This document shows positions 16,229-26,178 of a stretch of 64,000 nt of DNA, one piece after another. The notes beneath the pieces are model-generated. The model did no database searches, was not told the origin of the DNA, and worked only from the letters and a program-made list of their open reading frames with translations. A program made the position numbers and the translations under genes. This DNA is from Catenovulum sediminis. GTDB lineage: Bacteria > Pseudomonadota > Gammaproteobacteria > Enterobacterales > Alteromonadaceae. The DNA lies in the NCBI RefSeq assembly GCF_007289895.1, contig NZ_CP041661.1, positions 682,001-746,000 on the forward strand, given 5' to 3'. Numbering within the stretch: position 1 is the first letter of the stretch; each line of letters begins with the position of its first letter.

Positions 16229-18637
16229 ATGAAAGGTGCAAATCACAACTCCATAAAACTTGGGCATGTGATCAAAATGTCAGGTCTAGTCGCTGCAACT
16301 GCAGCCCTCTTAGCCTGCCAAACAAATGAATCCAGCAAAGAAGTTATTTCGCAAGAAATGCAAGAGCAGCCAGTTATCTTTGGATTTGAAGGGACATCAA
16401 TACCTGTAGAAGTAAAAACAGCCAACGCTGACGTTGAGCTGGTTACAGACTCTGTAACTGAAGGCAATCAAGCTTTACGAGTCAAATTCAATTCTAAGCA
16501 ACATGAGTGGACATCAATCGATTTCGTACCACAAACACCGTGGGACTGGAGTGATTACGATAGTTTTAGTATTGCTTTTGATATTGCAAACCAAGGGCAG
16601 TACTCAACTCAATTATTTTTAAATGTGTTTGACAAAAATGGCCAAGTTTATACCCGCAGTGTAAATGTACCTGTAGGTGAGTCTAAAACTTACTACTCTA
16701 AACTTGCGGGTCATGATTTAGGCCACCCTAAAAACTCTGCCGATGAAAAAGTTGAATTAAACCTAAGCTCAGGTTTGCGTTCTAATCCTGCAACTTGGGA
16801 TACCGACGACGTTCAGTTTATCTGGATGTGGGGCAATAAAAATCTTGATACTAAAGGCATCACTAAAATCTCATTAAGTGTGCAATACAATTTGCATGAT
16901 AAAGAAGTCACATTAGATAACATTCGTCTAATGCCGCATCCTAAAATGAATCCGGATTATCTGGAAAATATCGTCGATAAATTTGGTCAACCAACTCGAT
17001 TAGAATATGAAGAAAAAATTCACTCTGAAAAAGAGTTATTGGCAGCGCGCGATGCAGAGCTTAAACGCTTAAAAGGCGGTGAACAGCTATCTGATCGCTC
17101 AAAATTCAGTGGTTGGAAAAACGGTCCTAAACTTGAAGCGACCGGTTATTTCCGCACCGAAAAAGTAGGTGACAAATGGTCTTTGGTTGATCCTGAAGGG
17201 TATTTATACTTCACTACCGGTATCGATAATATTCGTATGTCTAATGCGACAACCTTAACGGGTTATGATTTTGATCAAGATGCAATCAATCGCCGCACGT
17301 CAAATGAAGTGACACCTGAAGATTCTCAAGGCTTAAATCCACCACCACCACATGCCATCCCGACACGTCATTTAGTCTCTGAAACACGTGCCAATATGTT
17401 TGAGTGGTTACCTGATTACGATCATCCGCTTGCCAGTAGTTATGGTTATCGCCGTGCTGCACACTCAGGTCCACTGGCTAAAGGTGAAGTATTCAGTTTC
17501 TATATGGCAAATCTTGAGCGCAAATACGGTGAAACAACACCTTATTCTTACTTGGAAGACTGGTCTAAGGTCACTGTAGATCGTATGTTAAGTTGGGGCT
17601 TTACCTCGTTCGGTAACTGGGTTGACCCAATGTATTACGATAACGACCGTATACCTTATTTTGCAAACGGTTGGATTATCGGTGACTTTAAAAAAGTTTC
17701 TAGTGGTAATGACTTCTGGGGCGGCTTACCTGATGTGTTCGACCCGCTATTTGAAAAACGCGCTGAAATAACCATTAAACAAGTGGCTAAAGAAGTCAAT
17801 GGTAGCCCTTGGTGTGTAGGTGTCTTTATCGACAATGAAAAAAGCTGGGGACGACCAGAATCTAAGCAATCTGAGTTAGGGATAGTGATTCATACCTTAA
17901 CGCGTGATGGCGCAGAATCACCCACTAAAAATATGTTTACTGAGAAGATGAAAGCGAAATATAAGCAAATCAGTAAATTGAACCAAGCATGGAATACCAA
18001 TGTAGCGTCGTGGGATGCCTTCCAAAAAGGTCAAATTGATAGCAAAATCGATGTTAATAATAAGGTGCAAATTGCAGACTATGAGCACCTGTTATTTGAA
18101 TATGCCAGCGAGTACTTCCGCATTGTCGATGGCATGTTAAACAAGTATATGCCTAACCACATGTACATGGGTGTACGATTTGCAGACTGGGGTATGCCTA
18201 AGCCAGTGGTAGATGCTGCGGCTAAGTATGTTGATGTTGTCAGCTTCAACTTATACAAAGAAGGTTTAACCAAAAACAAATGGAAGTTCTTAGAAGAATT
18301 AGATATGCCAACCGTTATTGGTGAATTCCACATGGGTACCACGGCTTCTGGCTTCTTCCACCCAGGTTTGGTGCATGCTGCCAATCAAGAAGACAGAGCC
18401 CGTATGTACAAAGACTACATGCATTCAATTATCGATAATGATTACTTTATCGGTGCGCATTGGTTCCAGTATCTAGACTCGCCGATTACCGGTCGTGCGT
18501 ATGACGGTGAAAACTATAACGTGGGTTTTGTTTCTGTCACAGACATTCCGTACAACGCTATGGTTAAAGCTGCTCGTGAGCTGCATGAAGAGTTGTACGA
18601 GCGCAGGTATGGTCATCTCAAACAAGAAGATAAATAG
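16229..18637 (+). CDS. GH50 beta-agarase, lipoprotein
   Basis: 802 residues with AGGTGA before the start. A lipoprotein signal ends in LLAC (Cys 30), so the enzyme is likely anchored to the outer membrane. An N-terminal beta-sandwich CBM-like domain (about residues 45-240) precedes a TIM-barrel GH50 domain (about 300-790). Key residues by comparison with GH50 enzymes: acid/base Glu 537 in GVFIDNEKSWG and nucleophile Glu 699 in TVIGEFHMG, with GAHWFQYLDSPITGRAYDGENYN beyond. The family cuts agarose or neoagaro-oligosaccharides, mostly to neoagarobiose. A near relative lies at 23824-26132. Confidence 0.95.
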   Translation: MKGANHNSIKLGHVIKMSGLVAATAALLACQTNESSKEVISQEMQEQPVIFGFEGTSIPVEVKTANADVELVTDSVTEGNQALRVKFNSKQHEWTSIDFVPQTPWDWSDYDSFSIAFDIANQGQYSTQLFLNVFDKNGQVYTRSVNVPVGESKTYYSKLAGHDLGHPKNSADEKVELNLSSGLRSNPATWDTDDVQFIWMWGNKNLDTKGITKISLSVQYNLHDKEVTLDNIRLMPHPKMNPDYLENIVDKFGQPTRLEYEEKIHSEKELLAARDAELKRLKGGEQLSDRSKFSGWKNGPKLEATGYFRTEKVGDKWSLVDPEGYLYFTTGIDNIRMSNATTLTGYDFDQDAINRRTSNEVTPEDSQGLNPPPPHAIPTRHLVSETRANMFEWLPDYDHPLASSYGYRRAAHSGPLAKGEVFSFYMANLERKYGETTPYSYLEDWSKVTVDRMLSWGFTSFGNWVDPMYYDNDRIPYFANGWIIGDFKKVSSGNDFWGGLPDVFDPLFEKRAEITIKQVAKEVNGSPWCVGVFIDNEKSWGRPESKQSELGIVIHTLTRDGAESPTKNMFTEKMKAKYKQISKLNQAWNTNVASWDAFQKGQIDSKIDVNNKVQIADYEHLLFEYASEYFRIVDGMLNKYMPNHMYMGVRFADWGMPKPVVDAAAKYVDVVSFNLYKEGLTKNKWKFLEELDMPTVIGEFHMGTTASGFFHPGLVHAANQEDRARMYKDYMHSIIDNDYFIGAHWFQYLDSPITGRAYDGENYNVGFVSVTDIPYNAMVKAARELHEELYERRYGHLKQEDK

Positions 18638-18668
18638 CCCTGTATTTAGCTTGTAACACCCTCTCCCC

Positions 18669-18705
18669 GAAAAGTTGACATGGACGTCAGCTTTTCTTCT
18701 TTTTA
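18669..18705 (+). terminator. Rho-independent terminator after GH50 gene
   Basis: Arms GAAAAGTTGAC and GTCAGCTTTTC (one mismatch) around a six-base loop, followed by TTCTTTTT. It lies 31 bases after the GH50 stop codon. Confidence 0.75.
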
Positions 18706-19059
18706 CACCCCGGTAAAGTATTTTCTTTGTTGTTTTTTGCTGTTCTTATCCAAATTCGACTTTCTATCGTTATCCAAATCCCTGAAATATTTGCCTCTCT
18801 CAACCTAAACAAATTTTGACAATTAAGGAAATAGACAATATCGCTACGCAGTAGCAGTCGCTATAAAGTCAGCCTAAAAGGTAAAGCGAAAAGGTTTAGT
18901 GGTAAACCTCAAAAAGACTTCAAAAAGGTAAGTTGAAAAGAGTTGGAAAAAGCAGATTAATTGCTACTGTGCTGGTTGTAAACAAACATGGTTTGAGACA
19001 AACAACCTAGCCGCCAAATAACGTTGATCAATGCTAGGTTATTTTATAGTGAGCCGCTT
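18706..19059. other. Noncoding gap with small zinc-ribbon gene remnant
   Basis: No intact gene. Around 18951-19020 a plus-strand frame reads INCYCAGCKQTWFETNNLAAK and stops; a stop also lies about 15 codons upstream. The CxxC plus TW pattern resembles the zinc-ribbon end of transposase accessory proteins (IS1 InsA-like), so it may be a transposon relic. Arms AACCTAGC (19004-19011) and GCTAGGTT (19033-19040) form a hairpin that may end the HU transcript. Confidence 0.35.
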
Positions 19060-19335
19060 TTATTTGTTACAAGCGTCTTTTAAAGCTTTGCCCGGCTTAA
19101 AAGAAGGTACGTTAGCCGCTGCAATTTCAATTGGTTCACCAGTAGATGGGTTACGACCCGTACGCGCATTTCTGTGTTTCAAGCTAAAAGAACCGAAACC
19201 GATTAAGTCAACTTTACCACCTTCAGATAGTTCAGTAGTAATAGTATCAATTAGAGCTGTAAGTGCCTTGTTAGCTGAATTTTGAGCGATATCTGCATCA
19301 TCTGCAATGCGCTTGACCAATTCTGATTTATTCAT
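19060..19335 (-). CDS. hupB: HU-family nucleoid protein
   Basis: 91 residues. [32 protein letters not shown] is the HU helix pair, followed by [35 protein letters not shown], the beta arm with the intercalating Pro, and [16 protein letters not shown] bends and compacts DNA as a dimer. HU-beta versus HU-alpha cannot be settled here; the symbol is the closest match. Monocistronic. Confidence 0.93.
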   Translation of the reverse strand: MNKSELVKRIADDADIAQNSANKALTALIDTITTELSEGGKVDLIGFGSFSLKHRNARTGRNPSTGEPIEIAAANVPSFKPGKALKDACNK

Positions 19336-19401
19336 TGTTATTCCTCATTGATGTTGTTATAGGTTGCATAAACTATAAAACTTAAAAGGCTATTGCAATA
19401 G

Positions 19402-21576
19402 TTAAAGTGCACTTATTCGCTGAAATAACATTCTATCCCCTAATTTTTGTGCAAAATACAGCCCTAGCTCCTTTAGTTGTGGGTTATTTGACATCAACTC
19501 TTGCTTTTTAAGCAAGAGTTTCACAGCTTGTTTTGTTTGCTGTAAATTGTCTAACAACAAAGCATACGTATATAAATACTGCGAGTTTTGCGGTTCTAAA
19601 CCACTTGCCTGTTTGGCTTGCTCTAATGCCTGTTCATAGTTTTTAACACGAACTAGATGAAGTGCGTAACTGTATCGAATGCTGGCGGATTTAGGGAGAT
19701 TCGCAATGCCTTTTTGTAACACACTGGCAACCATCGCATTATTTTGCTGCGCACGGTAAATATCCGCTAAATTTATATACCCCACATCAAAGTAAGGTTC
19801 TATTTCAATTGCCATTTTAAAGGCGTCTATTGCTTTACTTAATTTTTGTGCACGTAAATGATCATTGCCAACATTAACACGCCCTTCCCCGCGCCAACTA
19901 TTTACGCTATTAAAAGTCTGATATTCATCATATGCTTGCTTAAATGTTTGTAAATCAGCCTGTGCAATATTGCTGTCGAGCAATGCTTGTACACTTGCAA
20001 TGCGTATGGCTGCATATTCGTCGCCTAATAAAGGTTTTAGTAAAGCGACCCTGCTGTTAGCTGGCACTAAATTCGCGACTTGCGTCGCTGCTAAGCGAAT
20101 CAAATCTTCCTGACTCTGAATGAAAGGTTTTAGCTGAGCTGCCGTGAGTTCACTAAAGTTATAAGCCAATAAACGCAATACTGTGGCTCTTTTCATTACG
20201 TCTAATTCTGAGCTTTTTGCCAGCGCTAAATGCTCGCTTAATGCCAAACCTTGTCCACTGTGTAGCTTCATATACTTTTGCAAAGAGCGACTTACTTGAG
20301 GTTCGCTGCCATACCAAGTTTTTAATTGCTGACTGGCCCACTGGTTTGATTTGTCGTCATGACACTGAGTACAAGCATTAGGTACGCCAAATGCCTCTGA
20401 TAAAGCAGGTCTTGGGATCGGGAAACTGTGATCTCGTCTGCCATCAACGCCCATATATGTAGTCGTTGGCATATGACAACTGACACATTGTGCACCTCCC
20501 GAATCAATTGCATGTTTATGATGGCTTGTCTGATTATAAGTTTGGCTATCGTGGCACTGTAAACACAAAGCGTTATCTTGAGTTTTGACTTTATAGCTGT
20601 GTTTGTCATGGCAATCTAAACAATTAACCCCAGCTTCATACATTTTGCTTTGTTTAAACGAACCATGTACGTAAACCTCTTCTTTAATCTGGCCGTCAGC
20701 ATGGTACAAAGGCGGCAACAGAAACTCTGGCATAAATTGATTTAAAAAAGGATTGTTCGGTTTAAAACCATCCGTTAGTGGACTGCGCAGTGAATGGCAA
20801 GCATAACAGTTGTCCATAAACTCATTGTTACGCGGACTACCCTGCCAATGTGCTATTTTTTCATCGGCGTGTCTTTGCCAAAAACCAGCGGGCGTTGCAT
20901 TTTTATCTTTTTTTACGGCTGCCGATTCGTCATCATAATGATCAGCCGTTTGTGTATGACAAGAAGCACAACCGACATTGATGTTATCCCAAGTTGTATT
21001 AAAACTATCTTGCTGTGCATCATAGTTTCGCTCTAGCCCATCAGAATGACAATCAGCACACATGCCATTCCAGTTTTGTAAAGGTTGCAGCCAGTGTAAG
21101 CGATCTTTTTTGTCAATAAATTCTGTGGAGTGCAGGTGATACCAACGTTGCCCACCTTCTTCTTTGGTTCGCGCATCCCAGGTAAATGGAAAAACTTGTT
21201 TTTTGCCGTCCGGCATATCCACTAAAAATTGCTGAAGCGGGTAAAAACCAAACGTATAAGCCAAGGTGTATTCTTTAGCGGGTGATGATGCTTTTCCGTC
21301 TACCAGCGTTTGAATACTGGCTTTAAACTTGTTATCTGATTTATAAAAATGAACTTTCTGATCGAAATATTCTAATGTTTGATTATCAAAATTAGCAACG
21401 ACACTTTGCTCGTTGGCGACTAACATCGCTTTAGCATGATCGGATTTTAACCATTCGTTATGGCTATCTTGATGGCAAGACAGACAAGACTCTGGTTTAG
21501 CGCTTGGATTAGCGTTTGCAGAAAAAGTGATGGCAAGTGCCATAAATAGAGATGCGAAGTCGCGGAAAAAAGACAT
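19402..21576 (-). CDS. Periplasmic multiheme c-type cytochrome with TPR tail
   Basis: About 724 residues with a Sec signal ending FSANANP. Eight CxxCH haem sites are visible: CLSCH, CADCH, CASCH, CYACH, CLDCH, CLQCH, CVSCH and CTQCH, all within the first 340 or so residues. The second half lacks haem motifs and looks like helical repeats: HEAT-like near 430-520, then TPRs (AFKMAIEIEPYFDVGYINLADIYRAQ, ALEQAKQASGLEPQNSQYLYTYALLL). The family is likely a periplasmic electron carrier or reductase; substrate unknown. The first Met of the longest frame is a TTG, so I place the start at the ATG three bases later. Divergent from the symporter gene. Confidence 0.85.
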   Translation of the reverse strand: MSFFRDFASLFMALAITFSANANPSAKPESCLSCHQDSHNEWLKSDHAKAMLVANEQSVVANFDNQTLEYFDQKVHFYKSDNKFKASIQTLVDGKASSPAKEYTLAYTFGFYPLQQFLVDMPDGKKQVFPFTWDARTKEEGGQRWYHLHSTEFIDKKDRLHWLQPLQNWNGMCADCHSDGLERNYDAQQDSFNTTWDNINVGCASCHTQTADHYDDESAAVKKDKNATPAGFWQRHADEKIAHWQGSPRNNEFMDNCYACHSLRSPLTDGFKPNNPFLNQFMPEFLLPPLYHADGQIKEEVYVHGSFKQSKMYEAGVNCLDCHDKHSYKVKTQDNALCLQCHDSQTYNQTSHHKHAIDSGGAQCVSCHMPTTTYMGVDGRRDHSFPIPRPALSEAFGVPNACTQCHDDKSNQWASQQLKTWYGSEPQVSRSLQKYMKLHSGQGLALSEHLALAKSSELDVMKRATVLRLLAYNFSELTAAQLKPFIQSQEDLIRLAATQVANLVPANSRVALLKPLLGDEYAAIRIASVQALLDSNIAQADLQTFKQAYDEYQTFNSVNSWRGEGRVNVGNDHLRAQKLSKAIDAFKMAIEIEPYFDVGYINLADIYRAQQNNAMVASVLQKGIANLPKSASIRYSYALHLVRVKNYEQALEQAKQASGLEPQNSQYLYTYALLLDNLQQTKQAVKLLLKKQELMSNNPQLKELGLYFAQKLGDRMLFQRISAL

Positions 21577-21579
21577 CAA

Positions 21580-22061
21580 AAAACCACCAAAGTTATTTTC
21601 AATTACATTATATTTTTAATTCAAGCAAAGCTTGCCTTGCTCTGTGATACTAACATGAGACAAAAAAATTCGATAAAAAACTTATGTTTTTTGAGTCGAT
21701 GTTTAAAAATTACAACACCAAATAAAATTTATATATAAAAACGAAAAATCGCATAGTGCTTTTTCAAAATCAGATTAAGTTTTAACCAAACTGGTTAATT
21801 AAAGAAAACCGATTAAACGTATACAATCATTAATAACACATCAAAAATAAACTTGTTAACAACCATATCATAAAACTCATAAAAACGGGTTCATCCTGCT
21901 GGTTAACATTATTAAAAACCCGATAATTTGAAAATTTGTTTACTCGATATTTACAAGTACACCATAATTAGGTTTATAATGGGTAAACGTTACACCCCAA
22001 AAATAAAAAAACAATTTTATATAAGAATGACGACCAAATCATACAAACCAAGGTACTGATA
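21580..22061. promoter_or_regulatory. Divergent control region, cytochrome / symporter
   Basis: 480 very AT-rich bases with no gene. It holds the palindrome TTGTTAACAA at 21853-21862, identical in core to the one before the GH117/GH50 pair, a GGTTAAC site near 21900, and GTAAACGTTAC just before the symporter (around 21984-21994), which resembles a LacI-type half-site pair. Control by a sugar-responsive repressor is inferred. Confidence 0.45.
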
Positions 22062-23624
22062 ATGAAACTTGAGCAATTGGATTTTACCGTATTTATTGCA
22101 TATGTGGTGGGGCTGCTATGCATAGCTCTATGGATATCGAAAAACGACCACAAGGGCGAGCGCAACACAGAAGATTACTTCCTGGCGAGTAAATCGCTTC
22201 CATGGTGGGCCATTGGTGCATCACTCATTGCCGCAAATATTTCGGCGGAACAAATAATCGGCATGTCTGGTTCAGGCTTTGCTATTGGCTTAGCGATAGC
22301 CTCTTATGAATGGATGGCGGCAATTACTTTGATACTCGTCGGTAAATATCTGATTCCTATCTTCTTAAAGAATGAGATATATACCATGCCGCAATATTTA
22401 GAAAAACGTTTTGATGGCCGGGTAAAAACCATTTTGGCATTATTCTGGTTAGCTGTTTTTGTGTTTGTTAATTTAACCTCGGTTTTATGGTTAGGTGGCT
22501 TGGCAATCCATACTGTAGCAGGCGTTGATTGGATGTTTGGTATGATCTTCCTCGCCTTATTCTCGATTGCATATTCGTTATACGGTGGTTTAAAAGCCGT
22601 TGCTTACACCGATATCATTCAAGTCGTACTGCTAATATTTGGCGGCTTGTTACTCAGTTACCTAGCACTCGATGCCATCGCAGAAGGCACAGGCGTTTTA
22701 GACGGTTTCAATATTTTAACCGAACAAGTGCCGGGTCACTTTGATATGATTTTATCACCAGAAAACCCTAACTATATGAGTTTGCCGGGTATTTCTGTTT
22801 TAATCGGTGGTTTATGGGTAATGAACGTTGGTTATTGGGGTTTCAACCAATACATCATTCAACGGGCACTGGCGGCGAAAAGTATTGGTGAAGCGCAAAA
22901 AGGTATCGCATTTGCCGCTTACTTAAAGTTATTAATGCCAGTTATCGTTGTATTACCCGGTATCGCAGCAGTCATTTTGTATCCAGACATTTCAAAGCCA
23001 GATCAAGCATATCCATCTTTAATGGGATTAATGCCAACCGGTATTAAAGGGCTTGTATTTGCCGCGTTAATTGCAGCCATAGTCTCTTCTTTAGCGTCGA
23101 TGACAAATAGTATCTCAACTATTTTTACAATGGATATTTACCGCAATCTGAAACCCAACGAGTCGCAGCGCCATTATGTACATATTGGCCGGATCACCAC
23201 CTTGTTGTCACTTTGTATTGCATTACTGACGGCTGAACCTTTATTGGGTAAATTTGATCAAGCTTTCCAATATATACAAGAATTTACCGGTTTATTTTCG
23301 CCCGGTATAACTGCCATTTTCATTATGGGTATGTTCTGGAAACGCACCACGTCTGAAGGCGCGATTGCCGCGGCTGTTGGCTCTGCTGTTTTCTCAGTTG
23401 GCTTTAAGTTTTTATGGCCTGAATTACCCTTTATGGACCGTATCGGCATAGTATTTTTATTGTGTATCGCATTATCTGTGTTGGTTTCGTATCTGGGCAA
23501 AGCACCGGAAAATGATCATTCAGTTGAAATCGACCCGTCTGACTTTAAAACAGATACCAGTTTTAATATAGCAGCCATTGGTTGCGTTATTGTACTAATC
23601 GGGATTTATTCAACATGGTGGTAA
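22062..23624 (+). CDS. Sodium:solute symporter (SSS, SGLT-like)
   Basis: 520 residues with roughly 13-14 membrane helices. Motifs of sodium/sugar symporters: RNTEDYFLASKSLPWWAIGASLIAANISAEQIIGMSGSGFAIG near residues 36-77, then AYSLYGGLKAVAYTDIIQVVLL and GLVFAALIAAIVSSLASMTNSISTIFTMDIYR (the sodium-site Ser cluster). Located between agarase genes and under a shared palindrome, so import of agar-derived sugars (galactose, neoagarobiose or anhydrogalactose) is the likely job; the exact substrate cannot be read. AAGG lies ahead of the start. Confidence 0.9.
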   Translation: MKLEQLDFTVFIAYVVGLLCIALWISKNDHKGERNTEDYFLASKSLPWWAIGASLIAANISAEQIIGMSGSGFAIGLAIASYEWMAAITLILVGKYLIPIFLKNEIYTMPQYLEKRFDGRVKTILALFWLAVFVFVNLTSVLWLGGLAIHTVAGVDWMFGMIFLALFSIAYSLYGGLKAVAYTDIIQVVLLIFGGLLLSYLALDAIAEGTGVLDGFNILTEQVPGHFDMILSPENPNYMSLPGISVLIGGLWVMNVGYWGFNQYIIQRALAAKSIGEAQKGIAFAAYLKLLMPVIVVLPGIAAVILYPDISKPDQAYPSLMGLMPTGIKGLVFAALIAAIVSSLASMTNSISTIFTMDIYRNLKPNESQRHYVHIGRITTLLSLCIALLTAEPLLGKFDQAFQYIQEFTGLFSPGITAIFIMGMFWKRTTSEGAIAAAVGSAVFSVGFKFLWPELPFMDRIGIVFLLCIALSVLVSYLGKAPENDHSVEIDPSDFKTDTSFNIAAIGCVIVLIGIYSTWW

Positions 23625-23710
23625 TCGGCATTAATAACCACTGAATGAAAATTAGAATAGATAAGGGCAAACAGCATCTGCTATAAAATATAATTTTGCC
23701 TGCATAATTT

Positions 23711-23748
23711 AAAAAGCCATGAAATAGTCGCTATTTCATGGCTTTTTT
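23711..23748 (+). terminator. Rho-independent terminator after symporter
   Basis: A 15-base perfect stem AAAGCCATGAAATAG / CTATTTCATGGCTTT with a TCG loop and a following T run. It separates the symporter from the second GH50 gene. Confidence 0.9.
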
Positions 23749-23823
23749 AATGTATTAAATAAAATGTGTCATATCGGCTCCCCAACGACAATATTAATTA
23801 CATCAAATACATTTGGGGAAAAT

Positions 23824-26132
23824 ATGAACTCAATTATAAAAAAATCACTTGGTTTGGCCCTATCCAGCATATTGTTATTGTCATGTTCCGACAATCATCA
23901 TGCTTCAGTGCCTGACACCGAAGTAATACAAAAAAAACAGCTAGTCGATTTTGAAAACAAAACTGATACACAGCTCGTTATACTTGAAAACGCATCTTCT
24001 AAAATTGTTACAGATAACAATAATTCAGCTTTGTTCATTAACTTAGCATCTGCCAGCCATCATAATAGTTCGTTTACAATTAAGCCTGCTGACCCTTGGG
24101 ATTTTAGCCAATATAAAAACGTAGCGTTGACCATTGATATTGCCAACCCGAGCACTTCTTCCGCTCACTTATATATTTATACACATGACACCAGCGGCGC
24201 GTCTCAGTTGCGCAGTACCGTGGTACCCGCAAACAGCCAAGATACTTATTTAATTGAACTAAAAGTCCCGTCTTTAGATATCAATACAGGCATTCGCAAT
24301 AACCCAATGAGCTGGAAACATGATTTTGTACAAACGATTTGGCGCGGCGGCGTAAAACAGCCGGATGTATCTGCAATTGAAAAAGTGCGAATCTTAATAT
24401 CCGGTGTATTAGAAGACAAACAATTGCAAATTGATAATCTTAAAGTCATTGAACCCATCGGCTTTGATAAAAACTTTTTAACCGCTATCGTCGATAAATT
24501 TGGTCAAAACGCAAAACAAGATTTTGAACGCAAGGTTAATAGTGTAGAAGAACTCAAAAGTGTTTCCGAAAAAGAGCAAAAGCAACTACAAAATCAACCT
24601 ATCGCTGGGCGCTCAAAATTTAACGGTTGGGCAAATGGCCCTAAACTAGAGGCCACTGGTTATTTTAGAACGGAAAAATATCAGGGAAAATGGACATTAG
24701 TCGATCCACAAGGTTATTTATTTTTCTCAAATGGCATTGCCAATATTCGCATGGCCAATACATCAACCATTACCGGTTATGATTTTGATACCAGTTTAAT
24801 CAAACAACGCGATCCCACCGACTATACGCCTGAAGATTCAATTGGCTTAAATCGTGCGCCGGATAAAGCTATCCCTACTCGATATATCAGTTCCCCCTGC
24901 GCGCCAATATGTTTAACTGGTTGCCCAGTTACGATAGTGAAGAAGCGGCAAGCTACGGTTACCGCAGAAGCGTACATAGCGGCGTGCTTGAACACGGCGA
25001 AACCTATAGTTTCTACCGCGCTAATTTAGCCAGAAAATACGCTACGAATAAGCAGTCAGAACTTATGGAACACTGGCGTGATACCACAATAAAACGGATG
25101 CACACTTGGGGCTTTACATCATTTGGTAACTGGGTTGACCCAAGCTATTACCAACTGGATCGCCTACCTTATTTTGCCAATGGTTGGATTATTGGCGATT
25201 TTAAAACCGTGAGCTCGGGTAACGATTATTGGGGCGCCATGCCAGATGTATTTGATCCGGTTTTTGCCCAAAGAGCAGAAGTAACCATTAAACAAATTGC
25301 TCAAGAAGTACAAAACAATCCATGGTGCGTCGGTGTCTTTATTGATAACGAAAAAAGCTGGGGATCTGAATGGGGCCTAGAGGCGCAATACGGTATCGTG
25401 ATAAATGCATTTACTAAACAAGCCAGTGAAAGCCCGGTTAAACAAGCATTCGTTGAAAAACTAAAACAACGACATGCTGACATTTCCGCATTAAATAATG
25501 CTTGGAATAGCCAATTTAAAAATTGGCAGGCACTTGATGCACCTTATAAAGTGACGCAGATCACCACAAGCATGCAACAAGATTTTGCAACTTTGTTGTA
25601 CGACTACGGCGAAAAATATTTTAGCATCGTCGCCAATTTATTAGACCAACACATGCCAAATCATATGTATATGGGGCCAAGATTTGCACATTGGGCGATG
25701 ACACCAGAAGTCAGAAAAGCCGCCGCCAAATATGTCGATGTGATGAGTTATAACTACTACCGTGAGGGTATAGATCAACCTTATTGGGACATTTTAGAAT
25801 CATTAGACATGCCGAGTATTATTGGTGAATTCCACAACGGCGCTATGGATTCTGGTTTATTTAACCCCGGCTTAATTCATGCAGAAGACCAAGCTGATCG
25901 CGGTAAAAAATATCAAGAGTACATGTATAGCGTTATCGACAACCCTTATTTTGTTGGTGCACACTGGTTTCAATACATCGATTCACCATTAACAGGTCGA
26001 GCTTACGATGGTGAAAATTATAACGTTGGCTTTGTCAATGTAGCGGATATCCCCTACCAGCCATTGGTAGATGCAGCCAAAGAAGTGAATGAAAATATTT
26101 ATACCAGACGTTTTAAAACTCAAAAACAATAA
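23824..26132 (+). pseudogene. GH50 beta-agarase, lipoprotein, with one-base frameshift
   Basis: Start at 23824 (GGGGA upstream) gives a lipoprotein signal ending LLSC. The reading frame parallels the 16229 agarase up to AIPTRYISS, then shifts within a run of five C at 24893-24897. A sixth C would read SSPLRANMFNWLPSYDS and continue in frame to 26132. The second part keeps both catalytic Glu, in GVFIDNEKSWG and SIIGEFHNG, and the GAHWFQYIDSPLTGRAYDGENYN end. Apart from the shift the gene appears undamaged, so it may be a sequencing error, slippage-driven phase variation, or a recent pseudogene. About 770 residues when repaired. Confidence 0.88.
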
Positions 26133-26178
26133 ATATGAGTTGTTAAAGGAAATTTAAGCTGAATCACTTTGGGCTTTG

